Of a stretch of 64,000 nt of DNA, positions 26,908-37,390 are shown piece by piece (position 1 is the stretch's first letter; every line of letters begins with the position of its first letter). The stretch is from assembly GCF_004369205.1 (NCBI RefSeq), contig NZ_QFGA01000001.1:248001-312000 (forward strand). Reading direction: 5' to 3'. A program made the translations under genes and the position numbers. The DNA comes from Pelotomaculum schinkii (GTDB lineage Bacteria; Bacillota; Desulfotomaculia; Desulfotomaculales; Pelotomaculaceae). Below the pieces are notes generated by a model. That model saw only the letters and a list, made by a program, of their open reading frames with translations, was not told the DNA's origin and made no database searches.

Positions 26908-29841
26908 ATGGTAAAAAAACGCGTACACGAACTTGCCAAGGAACTTAACATAGAAAGTAAAGAGATTATTAAGAAACTTAGCCAAATGGGTATTGAAGTC
27001 AAGTCCCATATGAGTACCATTGAGGACAAGGATGTTGGTGAAATCCTGCGACAATACCGCAAGGCTGGCCAGGCCGATGAAAAGAAGGTTTCCGAAAGGA
27101 CTTCAAAAGTCTCTGAAACCAGAGGCGCGCCAAACGCGGCAGCGCCAACCGCCAGGGAATCCAAGGGTGATCTCAGAAGAGATAAAGAAAAGAATGCTTT
27201 GGATGCTAAAAAAACCGATAAGAACCGGGGTACACAGTCCGGCTCCAGACACAGGACTGATTATAATAGAGGACCCGGGCTGGTAGACCGCGTCCCTTCA
27301 CGCCCACCGGACCGGCGCTTTCAGGAAAAACCGCCTGAAAAACAAGCACGACCCTGGGGGGCCCCTAAAGTTGAGCAGCAGACTAAACCTAAAATGGTTG
27401 AAAGCCCGCCGGAGCGCCCGAAATTTGATAAACCTCAACAGGATCGCCCCTTGCAGGAAAAAAGGCAGTTAGAGCGGCCACTTGCGGAACAACCGGCCAT
27501 GCCCAAACCAACGCAGGGACGTACCGGCCAAACCAGGCCGCAAGGTGAACATGCTAGACCGGATCGTCCTTTCCATGAAAGAGGCCAGGGACAGACCAAG
27601 CCTCAACCCCAAGGAAGAACACCGGGCACGGCGCCACAACAGGGGCCAACTCCGCGCTACCCGCGGCAGGGAGGTCCAGGTAGACCCCAGGATCAGAGAT
27701 CGGCCGGAGGATTCAGACCGGGAGGTGGTCCGGCAGTAACCGGTGCGAGAGTTGGCGAACGTGGAGCAGCCCCGATGGGGCCATCTGATAGAAGGGTGTT
27801 TGATCGCGGGCCAGGTACAGCTGCGAAACCAAGGACGGACCAGCAGGCAATCAGGCCGATGGCTAGACCGGACGATAAAGGCAGGCCGGCCTTGCTGCAA
27901 ACAAAAACTCCCGATAAACAGAAGCCGGTATCCAAACCCGGCGCCCAGAAGACAGCAAAGGGCCGCTATGAAAAACGCAGCGCCATCGCGGAACATGCTG
28001 AAGGAAAACTACGTCACAGAACGGGCCCGCGTAAGAAAGGACCGGCCAAATCACACGAAATAAAGCCGCTTCAGCCGGTGGAGAAAAAGCCGGTTATACT
28101 TGGCGAATCTACCACGGTACAGGAACTGTCCTTGAAAATGCATAAAGGGCCGGCTGAATTGATTAAGAAGTTGCTCAGTATGGGTGTAATGGTTACCATT
28201 AACCAGGAAATCGACACCGATACTGCTTTGATTTTGGCTGAGGAATATGGTTATGAGGTAGAGATAAAACTACCGGTTGACCTTGAAGCGCAGCTGATGC
28301 AAGAACCTGAAGAAGACAGCGCTCTTCTACAGACCAGGCCTTGTGTGGTAACGGTGATGGGCCATGTGGACCATGGCAAAACCTCTTTACTGGACGCGAT
28401 CCGGGAGACGAATGTGACCGCCACCGAGGCAGGTGGAATTACCCAGCACATCGGGGCTTACCAGGTAGAACACAATGGTAAAAAGATTACTTTTGTGGAC
28501 ACCCCGGGTCACGAAGCCTTTACCGCAATGCGCGCGCGGGGAGCGCAGGTCACCGACATTGCCATACTTGTTGTGGCAGCGGATGACGGCGTCATGCCGC
28601 AAACCATTGAGGCAATCAACCATTCTAAAGATGCCAAAGTCCCTATTATTGTTGCTATCAATAAAATTGACAAACCCGGCGCCAACCCTGATCGGGTCAA
28701 GCAGGAACTAACCGAGCACGGCCTGGTGGCAGAGGAATGGGGCGGGGATACCATCTGCGTCAATGTTTCGGCAATTAAAAGGGAAGGCTTAACAGATCTT
28801 CTCGAAATGATCCTGCTGGTGGCTGAAGTCAGCGAACTCAAGGCCAACCAGAACCGACCTGCCAGAGGTACGGTTATTGAGGCGGAACTGGACAAGGCGC
28901 GCGGACCAGTTGCCAACGTACTGGTCCAAAACGGTTCCTTGAACATTGGTGATACGATTATTGCCGGAGCTGCTTTGGGCCGGGTCCGGGCGATGATGGA
29001 CGATAAAGGCCGCCGCATTAAAAAAGCCGGGCCGTCTACTCCGGTAGAAGTCATTGGCTTTTCAGATGTTCCGCTGGCAGGAGACATATTCATGGCGGTT
29101 GAGGATGAAAAGCTGGCCAGGACTATTGTCGCTCGCAGGCAAACTAAGAAGCGGGAGGAAGAACTCAAAACAACCACCCGTGTATCTCTGGAAGACCTGT
29201 TCAAGCATATCCAGGAAGGACAGATCAAAGAACTGGGGATTATTGTCAAAGCCGATGTGCAGGGATCGGTTGAGGCGCTGCGCCAGGCCTTGGAACGCCT
29301 CAACACCGGAGAGGTAAAGGTAAATATCATTCATGGCGGCGTGGGAGCTATTAGTGAGACTGACATCATGTTTGCCTCAGCCTCTAATGCCATCATAATA
29401 GGTTTTAACGTCCGTCCCGATGTCAACGCCAGAAAGGCTGCCGAAAGCGAAAAGGTAGATGTGCGTCTCTACCGGGTTATTTATGACGCTATTGAAGACG
29501 TAAAGGCGGCAATGAGCGGATTGCTTGATCCGGAATACAAGGAGGTAATGCTTGGAAGGGCCGAGATACGCAAGATTTTCAGGGCCTCCAAAATAGGTAC
29601 TATTGCCGGGTGCTATGTCCTTGAAGGCAAACTTGAAAGAGACGCCGGGGTAAGGGTAGTTCGTGACGGGATCGTAGTGCATGAAGGAAAGCTTGATTCT
29701 CTGAAACGTTTTAAGGACGACGTTAAGGAAGTCGTCCAGGGCTATGAGTGTGGCCTGGCTTTGGAGAAATTCAATGAAATTAAAGAAGGGGACATTATCG
29801 AGGCATTTTCCATTGAAGCAATTAAGCGTGAGCTTTCCTAG
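26908..29841 (+). CDS. infB: Translation initiation factor IF-2
   Basis: IF-2 is the GTPase that brings initiator tRNA to the ribosome. At 977 residues it is long for a Firmicute, because residues from about 60 to 390 form a Pro/Arg/Gln/Lys-rich, low-complexity linker between the N-terminal IF2N helix domain ([18 protein letters not shown]) and the second IF2N domain. The G domain has [12 protein letters not shown] near residue 485, DTPGHEAFT and NKIDKPGA. Domains II to IV follow normally. The ATG at 26908 follows TGGAGGTGA; the open frame runs upstream into ylxQ but has no homology there. Confidence 0.96.
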   Translation: MVKKRVHELAKELNIESKEIIKKLSQMGIEVKSHMSTIEDKDVGEILRQYRKAGQADEKKVSERTSKVSETRGAPNAAAPTARESKGDLRRDKEKNALDAKKTDKNRGTQSGSRHRTDYNRGPGLVDRVPSRPPDRRFQEKPPEKQARPWGAPKVEQQTKPKMVESPPERPKFDKPQQDRPLQEKRQLERPLAEQPAMPKPTQGRTGQTRPQGEHARPDRPFHERGQGQTKPQPQGRTPGTAPQQGPTPRYPRQGGPGRPQDQRSAGGFRPGGGPAVTGARVGERGAAPMGPSDRRVFDRGPGTAAKPRTDQQAIRPMARPDDKGRPALLQTKTPDKQKPVSKPGAQKTAKGRYEKRSAIAEHAEGKLRHRTGPRKKGPAKSHEIKPLQPVEKKPVILGESTTVQELSLKMHKGPAELIKKLLSMGVMVTINQEIDTDTALILAEEYGYEVEIKLPVDLEAQLMQEPEEDSALLQTRPCVVTVMGHVDHGKTSLLDAIRETNVTATEAGGITQHIGAYQVEHNGKKITFVDTPGHEAFTAMRARGAQVTDIAILVVAADDGVMPQTIEAINHSKDAKVPIIVAINKIDKPGANPDRVKQELTEHGLVAEEWGGDTICVNVSAIKREGLTDLLEMILLVAEVSELKANQNRPARGTVIEAELDKARGPVANVLVQNGSLNIGDTIIAGAALGRVRAMMDDKGRRIKKAGPSTPVEVIGFSDVPLAGDIFMAVEDEKLARTIVARRQTKKREEELKTTTRVSLEDLFKHIQEGQIKELGIIVKADVQGSVEALRQALERLNTGEVKVNIIHGGVGAISETDIMFASASNAIIIGFNVRPDVNARKAAESEKVDVRLYRVIYDAIEDVKAAMSGLLDPEYKEVMLGRAEIRKIFRASKIGTIAGCYVLEGKLERDAGVRVVRDGIVVHEGKLDSLKRFKDDVKEVVQGYECGLALEKFNEIKEGDIIEAFSIEAIKRELS

Positions 29842-29971
29842 CCCATGCTGGAAATTGGAAAGAAATAATGCTTTTTTAAATTAGTCTTGGGGAAATATAT
29901 ATTTAGCAACGGGATTTCTTGAGGTTCATATATTCCACTTCCGCATCAAACTGAAGGTGGTGTTTGCGGTT

Positions 29972-30331
29972 ATGTCCTTTCGTCCTGAGCGGTTGGCAGA
30001 GGCTATAAAAAAAGAAGTATCTGAACTGTTAACAGAAGAGTTAAAAGATCCAAGGATTGGCTTTGTTTCCATCACCTCAGTCGAAGTATCCAAAGACCTT
30101 CGTTATGCAAATATTTACATCAGTGTTTTTGGCGAGACGGCTAAGCGGAAAGCTTCTCTTGAAGCGCTTCAAAAAGCCCATGGTTTTATACGGGGGGAAT
30201 TGGCTAAAAGAATCCGCCTGCGCTATATGCCGGAGATTACCTTTAAACTTGATGAATCTATAGAGAGAGGCTCAAGGCTGATAGCGCTGATGAATGAAGT
30301 CAAGGACAAGGACGCTGGGCAATATGACTAA
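29972..30331 (+). CDS. rbfA: 30S ribosome-binding factor A
   Basis: RbfA is a KH-like 30S maturation and cold-shock factor. The 119-residue protein has the typical opening [19 protein letters not shown], then [22 protein letters not shown] and the late [16 protein letters not shown]. The ATG at 29972 matches family starts; two GTG codons at 29957 and 29960 are alternatives that overlap the likely ribosome site GAAGGTGG. The 130-base gap after infB contains no ylxP homologue, which Bacillus has here. The end overlaps the next gene by eight bases. Confidence 0.93.
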   Translation: MSFRPERLAEAIKKEVSELLTEELKDPRIGFVSITSVEVSKDLRYANIYISVFGETAKRKASLEALQKAHGFIRGELAKRIRLRYMPEITFKLDESIERGSRLIALMNEVKDKDAGQYD

Positions 30332-31298
30332 TCTGTACGATATAGCTGCTGCCATTAGGCGTTCCGAGAGTATATTGATTTGCGGCCATATTATGCCGGA
30401 TGGGGACTGCCTGGGTTCAGTTTTAGCGCTCGGCTTGAGCCTGGAGGCTATGGGCAAGAAAGTGGTCATGGCCGGACCAGACCCCATCCCGGCTATATAT
30501 GAATTTTTGCCAGGTGTTGAACGTTTTAAGACAGGCGCGACGCCGGATGGCGTTTATGATACATTCATCATTCTGGACTGCTCGGTACCCGAGCGGCTTG
30601 GCAGGGACTACCAGGATCTTTTAACAAGCAAAAAGGTCATTATAAATATTGACCACCATGCCGGTCCTGGTATCTTGGGGACGTATTGCTACATTGACAC
30701 GGCGGCTGCAGCCGTCGGGGAAATAATTTTTGACCTGCTAAAGCTTATGCAGGTAAGTATTCCTGTTGAAACAGCCATAAACCTTTATACTGCAATTGTA
30801 ACGGATACAGGTTCCTTTCAATACGATAACGTTACTCCCGGTACCCACCGCCGCATAGCGGAACTGCTCGAATTCGGCGCTCCAGGAGCCCAAATTAATA
30901 TACTATTACATGAAGAAAAGCCAAAGGCTGCCCTGGTTTTATTGAGGGAAGCATTACATACACTGACAATGTCCCCCTGCGGAAAAGTATGCTGGATGAC
31001 GGTTACATTGGAAATGCTAAAAAATACCGGCGCCCTGGATGAACATACGGAAGGACTGGTTAACTACTGCAGGTCGATCAGAGGGGTTGAGGTTGGACTT
31101 CTTTTCCGAGAAATTTTGGAGGGTACGTATAAAGTTAGCTTGCGCTCCAAAAATATTGTGGATGTAAACATGCTGGCTGTTCAATTCGGAGGTGGCGGTC
31201 ACGCAAAAGCGGCCGGATGTATTTTACAGGGCGCCCTTAGGGAGGTTCAGGATAAGGTAACGAGGGAAGCTGTATTAGCAACCGGGGGAACAGCCTAA
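30324..31298 (+). CDS. nrnA: Bifunctional oligoribonuclease/pAp phosphatase NrnA (DHH family)
   Basis: NrnA degrades very short RNAs and dephosphorylates pAp. The 324-residue protein has DHH-family motifs [23 protein letters not shown] and a late [10 protein letters not shown], plus the C-terminal DHHA1 domain with [10 protein letters not shown]. The ATG at 30324 begins just before the rbfA stop and gives the standard N-terminus; an upstream ATG at 30294 has no ribosome site. It sits between rbfA and truB. Confidence 0.93.
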   Translation: MTNLYDIAAAIRRSESILICGHIMPDGDCLGSVLALGLSLEAMGKKVVMAGPDPIPAIYEFLPGVERFKTGATPDGVYDTFIILDCSVPERLGRDYQDLLTSKKVIINIDHHAGPGILGTYCYIDTAAAAVGEIIFDLLKLMQVSIPVETAINLYTAIVTDTGSFQYDNVTPGTHRRIAELLEFGAPGAQINILLHEEKPKAALVLLREALHTLTMSPCGKVCWMTVTLEMLKNTGALDEHTEGLVNYCRSIRGVEVGLLFREILEGTYKVSLRSKNIVDVNMLAVQFGGGGHAKAAGCILQGALREVQDKVTREAVLATGGTA

Positions 31299-32242
31299 TG
31301 AACGGTATTATAAACTTTCTCAAACCACCTGGCATGACTTCCCACGATGTGATTAATTTTGTGCGACGTACAACTGGTATAAAAAAAGTGGGGCATACTG
31401 GAACGCTGGACCCTGGCGCGGCTGGAGTCCTGGTTGTTTGTATGGGGCAGGCCACCCGCCTGTCACAGTTTCTGATAGATGATACTAAGGAATACCGTGC
31501 TGAAATAACCTTTGGGCTTGCTACGTCAACCGGCGATTCTTTTGGCCAGGTAACCGCGCAAGGTAACGCGGCAGGACTTACCGAGAAGACCGTCCGCGAC
31601 TCTTTAACTGTTTTTACCGGAGAGATCAGCCAGATCCCGCCAATGACTTCCGCCATTAAGCAACAGGGGAAAAAGCTTTACCAATTAGCCAGGGATGGAA
31701 TTGTGGTAGACCGCCCGGCCCGCAAGGTTACTATTTATTCACTGGAGTATATATGGGGAACCGGGTGGGGCAGCACGCGCCCAAGAGCTTTGCTGCACCT
31801 GCGCTGCTCAAAGGGGACCTATGTCCGGACTTTATGTGAGGACCTGGGCAGCTACTTGGGTTGTGGAGCTCACATGTCATTTCTGGTGCGTACCAGGGCC
31901 GGAATTTTTAATATATCCGATTCAGCGACACTGGAAGAAATTAAGGCTGCGGCAATTGAGTGCAAACTTATGGACAAAGTCATACCTATGGAAAAGGCGC
32001 TTTTTGGCTTACCCGTAGTAACAGTAAAAAACGGAGCCGCTACTGCGGTCGCATCAGGTTCAAAGTTATATCAGCCGGGAGTTTACCAAATGCCGGAAAA
32101 TTTGTCTGAAGGGGATTTGGTACAGCTGGTAGGACCGGAGGGACTTTTGGCGGTGGCTGAAACCATCTTGGACCCTGAATATCAGGACAGGCTGGTTTTT
32201 AAACCAGTCTGCGTCTTGCAAGCCCAAGCAGGGGGGAATTAA
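31298..32242 (+). CDS. truB: tRNA pseudouridine-55 synthase
   Basis: TruB isomerises uridine 55 in the tRNA T-loop. The 314-residue protein has the catalytic aspartate in GHTGTLDPGAAGVLVV, the KEYRAEITFG strand and the C-terminal PUA-like extension. The ATG overlaps the nrnA stop by one base (TAATG). Its stop is one base before the ribF start codon region, so ribF is probably coupled. Confidence 0.96.
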   Translation: MNGIINFLKPPGMTSHDVINFVRRTTGIKKVGHTGTLDPGAAGVLVVCMGQATRLSQFLIDDTKEYRAEITFGLATSTGDSFGQVTAQGNAAGLTEKTVRDSLTVFTGEISQIPPMTSAIKQQGKKLYQLARDGIVVDRPARKVTIYSLEYIWGTGWGSTRPRALLHLRCSKGTYVRTLCEDLGSYLGCGAHMSFLVRTRAGIFNISDSATLEEIKAAAIECKLMDKVIPMEKALFGLPVVTVKNGAATAVASGSKLYQPGVYQMPENLSEGDLVQLVGPEGLLAVAETILDPEYQDRLVFKPVCVLQAQAGGN

Positions 32243-32243
32243 A

Positions 32244-33182
32244 TTGCAACTATATCATCACTGGCAAGGAATTAAGGAAAAGCATAACAAAATCGTAGTC
32301 GGCCTGGGTAACTTTGACGGTTTACATATTGGCCACCAGAAATTGATTGCCGATCTGGTGGCTTTGGCCAGGAAGGTTGGAGGAACACCTGCCGTATTCA
32401 CTTTTCATCCTCATCCTCTGGCCATACTAAAGCCTGAAAAAAGTCCACTCCTCCTGTTATCCCAGAAAGCCAAGCAAAATTTCTTTGCCAAACTTGGAGT
32501 CGAAGTACTTCTTCAGATACCTTTTGATCGGGATTTTGCAAGTATGTCGCCGGAAGACTTTGTGAAAAATGTCCTTCATGAAGAAATGGGCGCCTGTGGC
32601 GTTGTAATCGGATATAATTACACCTTTGGCCGTTACGGTCGAGGAACGCCGGCATTACTGGAAGAATTGTCGGCTGTCTACGGGTTTGAGCTCAGAGTGA
32701 TACCTCCCATTGCGATTGAAGGGCAACCTGTCAGCAGCACCCTGATCAGAGGTCTGCTGGTCAGAGGTGAAGTGACCGAAGCTGCAAAATACCTGGGATA
32801 CTATCCTTTTGTAGAAGGAGAAGTAGTAACCGGTGAGCAGCGTGGCCGGAACATCCTTGGCTTTCCTACGGCAAATCTGAATATAGATCAGACCTTGTTG
32901 GTTCCAGCAAATGGTGTCTATTTAACAAAGGTACATATTGACGGAGAATCTTATTTCGGAGTTGCAAATATTGGTGTTAAACCTACTTTTAATACTAATA
33001 ACAGGAATATCGAGGTACACTTACTGGATTTTTATAAAGATCTTTATGGCATTCACATAAAAGTAAGTTTTACCAGGAGATTAAGAAAAGAAAAAAAATT
33101 TGCATCACCCTCAGAACTGGTAAAACAAATTGAAATAGACATATTAGAAGCCAGAGCGGAAAGCTTGAAAATCAAAGAATAA
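32244..33182 (+). CDS. ribF: Bifunctional riboflavin kinase/FAD synthetase
   Basis: RibF (RibC in Bacillus) makes FMN and then FAD. The 312-residue protein shows the nucleotidyl-transferase motifs GNFDGLHIGHQKLI and VIGYNYTFGRYGRG, and the flavokinase domain with GEQRGRNILGFPTANL and the PANGVYLTKV strand. The TTG start is preceded by GGGGGG about seven bases away. The gene ends the nusA-ribF operon before a separate promoter. Confidence 0.96.
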   Translation: MQLYHHWQGIKEKHNKIVVGLGNFDGLHIGHQKLIADLVALARKVGGTPAVFTFHPHPLAILKPEKSPLLLLSQKAKQNFFAKLGVEVLLQIPFDRDFASMSPEDFVKNVLHEEMGACGVVIGYNYTFGRYGRGTPALLEELSAVYGFELRVIPPIAIEGQPVSSTLIRGLLVRGEVTEAAKYLGYYPFVEGEVVTGEQRGRNILGFPTANLNIDQTLLVPANGVYLTKVHIDGESYFGVANIGVKPTFNTNNRNIEVHLLDFYKDLYGIHIKVSFTRRLRKEKKFASPSELVKQIEIDILEARAESLKIKE

Positions 33183-33220
33183 AAGGTGTGTGGTCTAAAT
33201 ATAATTTTGAGAGGGCGGCG

Positions 33221-33260
33221 TTTACATGCACACCAGATTGTGCTACAATTAACGCGTTAA
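33221..33260 (+). promoter_or_regulatory. Promoter with overlapping 12-bp palindromic operator, upstream of the 75-aa gene
   Basis: TTTACA (33221-33226) and TACAAT (33244-33249) are 17 bases apart. A perfect 12-bp palindrome, TTAACGCGTTAA, occupies 33249-33260, starting at the end of the -10 box and covering the expected transcription start. That geometry suits a repressor site, as in autoregulated toxin-antitoxin operons. The promoter boxes and palindrome are seen directly; the regulatory role is inferred. Confidence 0.65.
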
Positions 33261-33294
33261 ACGTCCCGGATCATAACAAAAGGAGACGTTAACC

Positions 33295-33522
33295 GTGGGG
33301 ATTCCTAAGTTCGACCCTCCAGAAGAAGAAATAAAAAAATTGCTCAGTCATATCGCCATGATTTGTTTGAGCGAAGAGTTTCAATCTCTCAAACTGGAAT
33401 TGGAAACTATCTACAACCAGTCGAATGTAGAGAATGTTCGGTTAACGGCCTTTCAGGATGCTCTTTATGCCTTCCTGGCCCAGGAAGAAGATGAACAGTC
33501 TTATCAGTCTCATGTCTATTGA
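33295..33522 (+). CDS. Small protein of unknown function, possible antitoxin partner
   Basis: The 75-residue acidic protein is not recognised. It looks wholly alpha-helical ([20 protein letters not shown], then a Leu/Glu-rich stretch and a Glu/Asp/Gln-rich end) with no signal or membrane segment. The GTG start has AAGGAGACG a few bases upstream. It has its own promoter and overlaps the next gene at TTGA. The pairing with a DUF4258-like product, the acidic nature and the operator-like palindrome suggest an antitoxin, but no DNA-binding motif was identified. Confidence 0.75.
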   Translation: MGIPKFDPPEEEIKKLLSHIAMICLSEEFQSLKLELETIYNQSNVENVRLTAFQDALYAFLAQEEDEQSYQSHVY

Positions 33523-33527
33523 TCCAG

Positions 33528-33749
33528 ATGAAGGTAATCATTACCGAACACGCCCGGAAGCGATTAAGAGACATCAGACAGGACAAGATTACGGTTGCCG
33601 ATATCGTGAACGCGGCCGGTGGATTACCTGGACGCATACCGACAGCCACCCGCTTTCGGGGTTTCTTTGCCAAGTCGGGCCGTGTTTTCGATATAGTTGC
33701 CAAGGACATTCCGGGAGGACGACTTGTAATAACAATTATTGGGAAATAA
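33528..33749 (+). CDS. DUF4258-like small protein, possible toxin
   Basis: The 73-residue basic protein opens with [15 protein letters not shown] and continues with a strand-rich half ending [10 protein letters not shown]. This layout of a conserved HAxxR near the start and two late strands is that of DUF4258/BrnT-like small proteins, some of which are RNase toxins. The ATG at 33528 gives the family-like N-terminus; a TTG at 33519 overlapping the previous stop is the alternative. It lies directly upstream of rpsO in the same direction. Function is inferred from size, pairing and motif only. Confidence 0.65.
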   Translation: MKVIITEHARKRLRDIRQDKITVADIVNAAGGLPGRIPTATRFRGFFAKSGRVFDIVAKDIPGGRLVITIIGK

Positions 33750-33841
33750 AACCCATTAAAATTGAACTGTTGGCTAGGGAACTCGTTCTCCGGCGGTTAA
33801 CTTGGCCAACAGCGATTGAAGAGAAAAAGGAGGTGAACGGC

Positions 33842-34111
33842 ATGGCCTTGACTAGCGACCATAAGCAAAGTGTGATCACCAAATACAAGTTACACGAGAA
33901 TGATACAGGTTCCCCAGAGGTGCAGGTGGCGGTTTTGACTGAGAAGATCAACGTCCTTACAGAACACCTTAAAATCCACAAGGGCGACCACCACTCCAGG
34001 CGGGGACTATTGAAAATGGTTGGTCAAAGAAGGGCTCTGCTCAATTATTTGAAAGACCGTCACTTTGACCGGTATCGTTCATTAATTGAGAAGCTCGGTT
34101 TAAGGAAATAG
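33842..34111 (+). CDS. rpsO: 30S ribosomal protein S15
   Basis: S15 is a primary 16S rRNA binder in the platform. The 89-residue length and the runs [27 protein letters not shown] and [13 protein letters not shown] identify it. AAGGAGGTGAACGGC lies before the ATG. It is followed by a hairpin and pnp, the conserved rpsO-pnp order. Confidence 0.97.
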   Translation: MALTSDHKQSVITKYKLHENDTGSPEVQVAVLTEKINVLTEHLKIHKGDHHSRRGLLKMVGQRRALLNYLKDRHFDRYRSLIEKLGLRK

Positions 34112-34122
34112 ATGTTGTTAAG

Positions 34123-34142
34123 GAAGCGGGTCCACCCGCTTC
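34123..34142 (+). terminator. Hairpin between rpsO and pnp
   Basis: GAAGCGGG pairs with CCCGCTTC around TCCA. The following sequence (TTCTGATTTC) is only moderately T-rich. It may be a weak terminator or an RNase processing signal. Confidence 0.5.
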
Positions 34143-34258
34143 TTCTGATTTCAGGACCAGGTGTTATTTTTATCCTAAGAGAAGGAAATAATATTAAAAA
34201 TGTCGAATAGCATTATTTTGTAAATATTTTCTTATTGCACAGGAGGTATATCCCATTA

Positions 34259-36454
34259 ATGTCAGATTACCCGGTTTTAACAATGGAATTAAACATAGGT
34301 GGACGACCTATGACCCTGGAGACAGGAAAGCTGGCGAAGCAAGCAGGCGGGGCTGTTTTTGTCCGGTATGGTGAAACTGCCGTCCTTGTTACAGCGACGA
34401 TGGCGCGTAATATCAGGACCGGTATAGACTTTTTCCCCTTGACGGTCGACTATGAGGAAAGATTTTACGCTGTAGGCAAAATCCCCGGAGGCTTTATTAA
34501 GAGGGAAGCCCGCCCCAGCGAGAAGGCCATACTTTCAGGCAGGTTGATTGACAGGCCGATTCGGCCGCTTTTCCCAAAACAACTCAGAAACGAGGTGCAG
34601 GTGATTGCCACGGTCATGTCGGTCGATCAGGACCACGCTCCGGAGATAGCAGCCATGATCGGCGCTTCAGCGGCCCTGCATATTTCTGAAATACCCTTGA
34701 AATACCCAATCGGTGGTGTTATTGTCGGCCGGGTCAACGGGGAGCTGGTAATTAATCCTGTCCTTGCGCAAGCCGAGCAGAGCGACCTGCACCTCGTCGT
34801 AGCGGGAACAAAAGACGCGGTCATGATGGTGGAAGCCGGAGCTAAAGAAATACCCGAAAAGATTATGCTCGATGCTATCGCTTACGGCCATAGCGCTGTC
34901 AGGGATATCGTTGATTTTATTGAAAGTTACCGCGAGGCAGCATTAGCAAAAGGACTGGCCAAAGCAAAAATATTACCGGAAATCACCGAGCCGGCGCCAG
35001 AATTGGTGGATATTGTTACCCGGTCGGCCACTCCCAAAATTGAGGGAGCGCTCATTCGCTGCAGCAGCGAAAAACTCTCCAAGCTTACCAGGGATAATTT
35101 CCTGGACGAAATTAAAGCTGAATTGGTGGAGCAGTTTCTGGAACAATTTCCGGAGCAGGAAAACGATATAAAAGAATTGCTGGAATCAATAGAAAAACAA
35201 TTGGTGCGCAGGATGATCGTAACCAAGGGAATAAGGATCGACGGGCGGGCCCTCAACGAGGTACGGCCCATAACGGTTGAGGTAGGCATACTTCCGCGGG
35301 CGCATGGATCAGGCCTTTTTACGAGGGGACAAACCCAGATCCTTTCATCGGCGACCCTGGGGACAATATCGGAGGAACAGATTCTTGACGGCCTGGGTGT
35401 TGAAGAGTCAAAAAGGTTTATCCACCACTACAACTTCCCACCTTTTAGCGTAGGTGAAACCAGGCCGATGCGGTCACCGGGACGCCGGGAGATAGGACAC
35501 GGGGCTTTGGCGGAACGGGCGTTGTCGGCAGTGATCCCTGATGAGGGCGCTTTCCCCTATACGATCAGGCTTGTTTCTGAAGCGCTTGAATCAAATGGCT
35601 CAACTTCCATGGGGAGTGTGTGCGGCAGCTGTCTGGCCCTGATGGACGCCGGTGTTCCGATTAGCGCCCCGGTTTCAGGTGTCGCCATGGGTTTAATTAA
35701 GGAAGACGACCAGCTTACAGTCCTGACTGATATTCAGGGCTTTGAAGATCACCTGGGTGATATGGATTTTAAAGTAGCCGGAACAGTAAAAGGAATTACC
35801 GCGCTGCAGATGGATATTAAAATTGCCGGGATCAGCCAGGAGGTATTTGAACAAGCGCTGGCCCAGGCTCATGAGGGCCGCATGCATATATTGCAGAAAA
35901 TGCTGGATGTACTCCCCGCCTCCAGACCTGAGTTGTCTCCCCACGCTCCACGTATTATCCACACTACTATTGACCCGGAAAAAATAAGGGATGTGATTGG
36001 TCCAGGCGGTAAGATAATCAAGAAGATCATCGAGGAAACCGGAGCTGATATAGATATAGAGGATGACGGCAGAGTATTTATTGCCGCTGTGGATCAGGAA
36101 AAAGGCAAGAGGGCGCTGGAGATTATTGAAAGCCTGACCAAGGAAGTGCAGGCCGGGGAAATATACAACGGCAGGGTAGTCAAAATAATGGACTTCGGCT
36201 GCTTTGTAGAAGTCATACCCGGTGTATTGGGACTGACCGGCAAAGAAGGCCTCGTTCATATTTCTCAACTTGCTCACCATAGGGTTAACAAAGTGGAGGA
36301 CGTTGTTAAAGAAGGAGATATGATCCTGGTCAAGGTTATCGGCTACGACAACCAGGGCCGCCTGAAGCTCTCCAAAAAAGATGCCATGCCGGCGCCCGAG
36401 GGGGGCGAGGAGAAAAACGATCGGCAGAACCGGTCGTCCAGACGCAGAGAATAA
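34259..36454 (+). CDS. pnp: Polyribonucleotide nucleotidyltransferase (PNPase)
   Basis: PNPase degrades RNA 3' to 5' by phosphorolysis. The 731-residue protein has two RNase-PH domains ([36 protein letters not shown]), a KH domain ([17 protein letters not shown]) and an S1 domain ([15 protein letters not shown]), ending in a short charged tail. The ATG at 34259 follows AGGAGGT by 11 bases; a second ATG at 34283 is closer to the family consensus start and an ATG at 34235 lies before the ribosome site. Confidence 0.96.
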   Translation: MSDYPVLTMELNIGGRPMTLETGKLAKQAGGAVFVRYGETAVLVTATMARNIRTGIDFFPLTVDYEERFYAVGKIPGGFIKREARPSEKAILSGRLIDRPIRPLFPKQLRNEVQVIATVMSVDQDHAPEIAAMIGASAALHISEIPLKYPIGGVIVGRVNGELVINPVLAQAEQSDLHLVVAGTKDAVMMVEAGAKEIPEKIMLDAIAYGHSAVRDIVDFIESYREAALAKGLAKAKILPEITEPAPELVDIVTRSATPKIEGALIRCSSEKLSKLTRDNFLDEIKAELVEQFLEQFPEQENDIKELLESIEKQLVRRMIVTKGIRIDGRALNEVRPITVEVGILPRAHGSGLFTRGQTQILSSATLGTISEEQILDGLGVEESKRFIHHYNFPPFSVGETRPMRSPGRREIGHGALAERALSAVIPDEGAFPYTIRLVSEALESNGSTSMGSVCGSCLALMDAGVPISAPVSGVAMGLIKEDDQLTVLTDIQGFEDHLGDMDFKVAGTVKGITALQMDIKIAGISQEVFEQALAQAHEGRMHILQKMLDVLPASRPELSPHAPRIIHTTIDPEKIRDVIGPGGKIIKKIIEETGADIDIEDDGRVFIAAVDQEKGKRALEIIESLTKEVQAGEIYNGRVVKIMDFGCFVEVIPGVLGLTGKEGLVHISQLAHHRVNKVEDVVKEGDMILVKVIGYDNQGRLKLSKKDAMPAPEGGEEKNDRQNRSSRRRE

Positions 36455-36491
36455 CATCCCAATGCCGTCTCAAAAACCCTTATGATATTAG

Positions 36492-36516
36492 AAAACCTCA
36501 CTTAAGAGGTTTTTTC
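36492..36516 (+). terminator. Rho-independent terminator after pnp
   Basis: AAAACCTC pairs with GAGGTTTT around ACTTAA, running into a six-T tail. The stem is short but the A/T-flanked shape is typical. Confidence 0.8.
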
Positions 36517-36576
36517 ATTTTTGAAAAATAATCTTACCTGTTTCAGCATAGGTTTTTTCAAGAATGGAATGGGGGT

Positions 36577-37311
36577 TTGAAAAAATTGAGGTTATTAATA
36601 CTGTCTTCCGGTAGCAAAAAGACAAGGTCGAGCTTTTTTGCTCTGCTGGTCCTCATAGGTATGGCAGGGTATTTAATCAGTGCCTGGAAACAACCGGCCA
36701 CCACAACCGGAGCGCCGGTTTACCAGGGCAGCGGCAAAGAAAAAAATGTCGCCCTGACCTTTAATGTAGTTTGGGGGGAGGAATATGTTCCCCAGATCCT
36801 TGAGGCGCTAAAGAAAAATAATGTGCCGGCTACCTTTTTTATCGGTGGACAATGGGCGGAAGATTTTCCCGCCTTAACCAGGCAAATTGTCCAGGACGGG
36901 CACGAAGTCGGCAACCACGGCTACTCACACCCTCATCCGGATGGAATTTCCCGCTCCGCGAACTTAGATGAAATTAAAAAAACTGAAACTGCGATCGATA
37001 ATTCTTGCGGCATCAAGACTAAATTGTTCGCGCCGCCATACGGCGAGCGGGGTGACGCAGTATTAAAGGCAGCTGAAGATGCGGGATATCAAACTATACT
37101 TTGGAGTGTCGACACCATTGACTGGCAGCGACCTGAGCCCTCTGTAATTGTAAAACGGGTTGTTGAAAAAGCACACAACGGCGCCATCGTCCTGATGCAT
37201 CCCACTGCCCCGACTGTCCATGCCCTTCCTGAAATAATCGGGGAACTAAAGAAAGAAGGGTACGAAATGGTCAAGGTTTCAATACTCCTTGAAGGCTTGA
37301 AGACAGAATGA
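36577..37311 (+). CDS. ylxY: YlxY-type polysaccharide deacetylase-like sporulation protein
   Basis: This 244-residue protein has one N-terminal membrane helix (about residues 18-38) and a NodB/CE4 domain. The metal histidines are in NHGYSHPHP and a late LMHPT is present. However, the usual first motif TFDDG reads LTFNVVWGEEY, so the catalytic aspartates are missing; the Bacillus YlxY family shows the same change, so it is a family trait. It may bind rather than deacetylate peptidoglycan. The TTG at 36577 sits very close to GGGGG; a TTG at 36586 is an alternative. Position after pnp is exactly that of Bacillus ylxY. Confidence 0.85.
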   Translation: MKKLRLLILSSGSKKTRSSFFALLVLIGMAGYLISAWKQPATTTGAPVYQGSGKEKNVALTFNVVWGEEYVPQILEALKKNNVPATFFIGGQWAEDFPALTRQIVQDGHEVGNHGYSHPHPDGISRSANLDEIKKTETAIDNSCGIKTKLFAPPYGERGDAVLKAAEDAGYQTILWSVDTIDWQRPEPSVIVKRVVEKAHNGAIVLMHPTAPTVHALPEIIGELKKEGYEMVKVSILLEGLKTE

Positions 37312-37390
37312 AAGCGAATCGACCAACTTAAAACTAATAATCCGCCACAAAAATGGGAAACCTGATCGCGTGAAAAAGGTGGTCAAAAAA

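Noticed and set aside
28509-29330. 273-codon minus-strand frame antisense to infB
   Set aside because: It is a mirror of the conserved IF-2 G domain region with a Ser/Arg-biased composition typical of antisense frames.
35693-36457. 254-codon minus-strand frame antisense to pnp
   Set aside because: It has no ribosome site or recognisable protein features, and pnp on the other strand is fully conserved.
36757-36795. Loss of catalytic Asp in the YlxY deacetylase motif as a fresh mutation
   Set aside because: The same replacement of the TFDD motif is a trait of the YlxY family, so it is not a defect of this copy.
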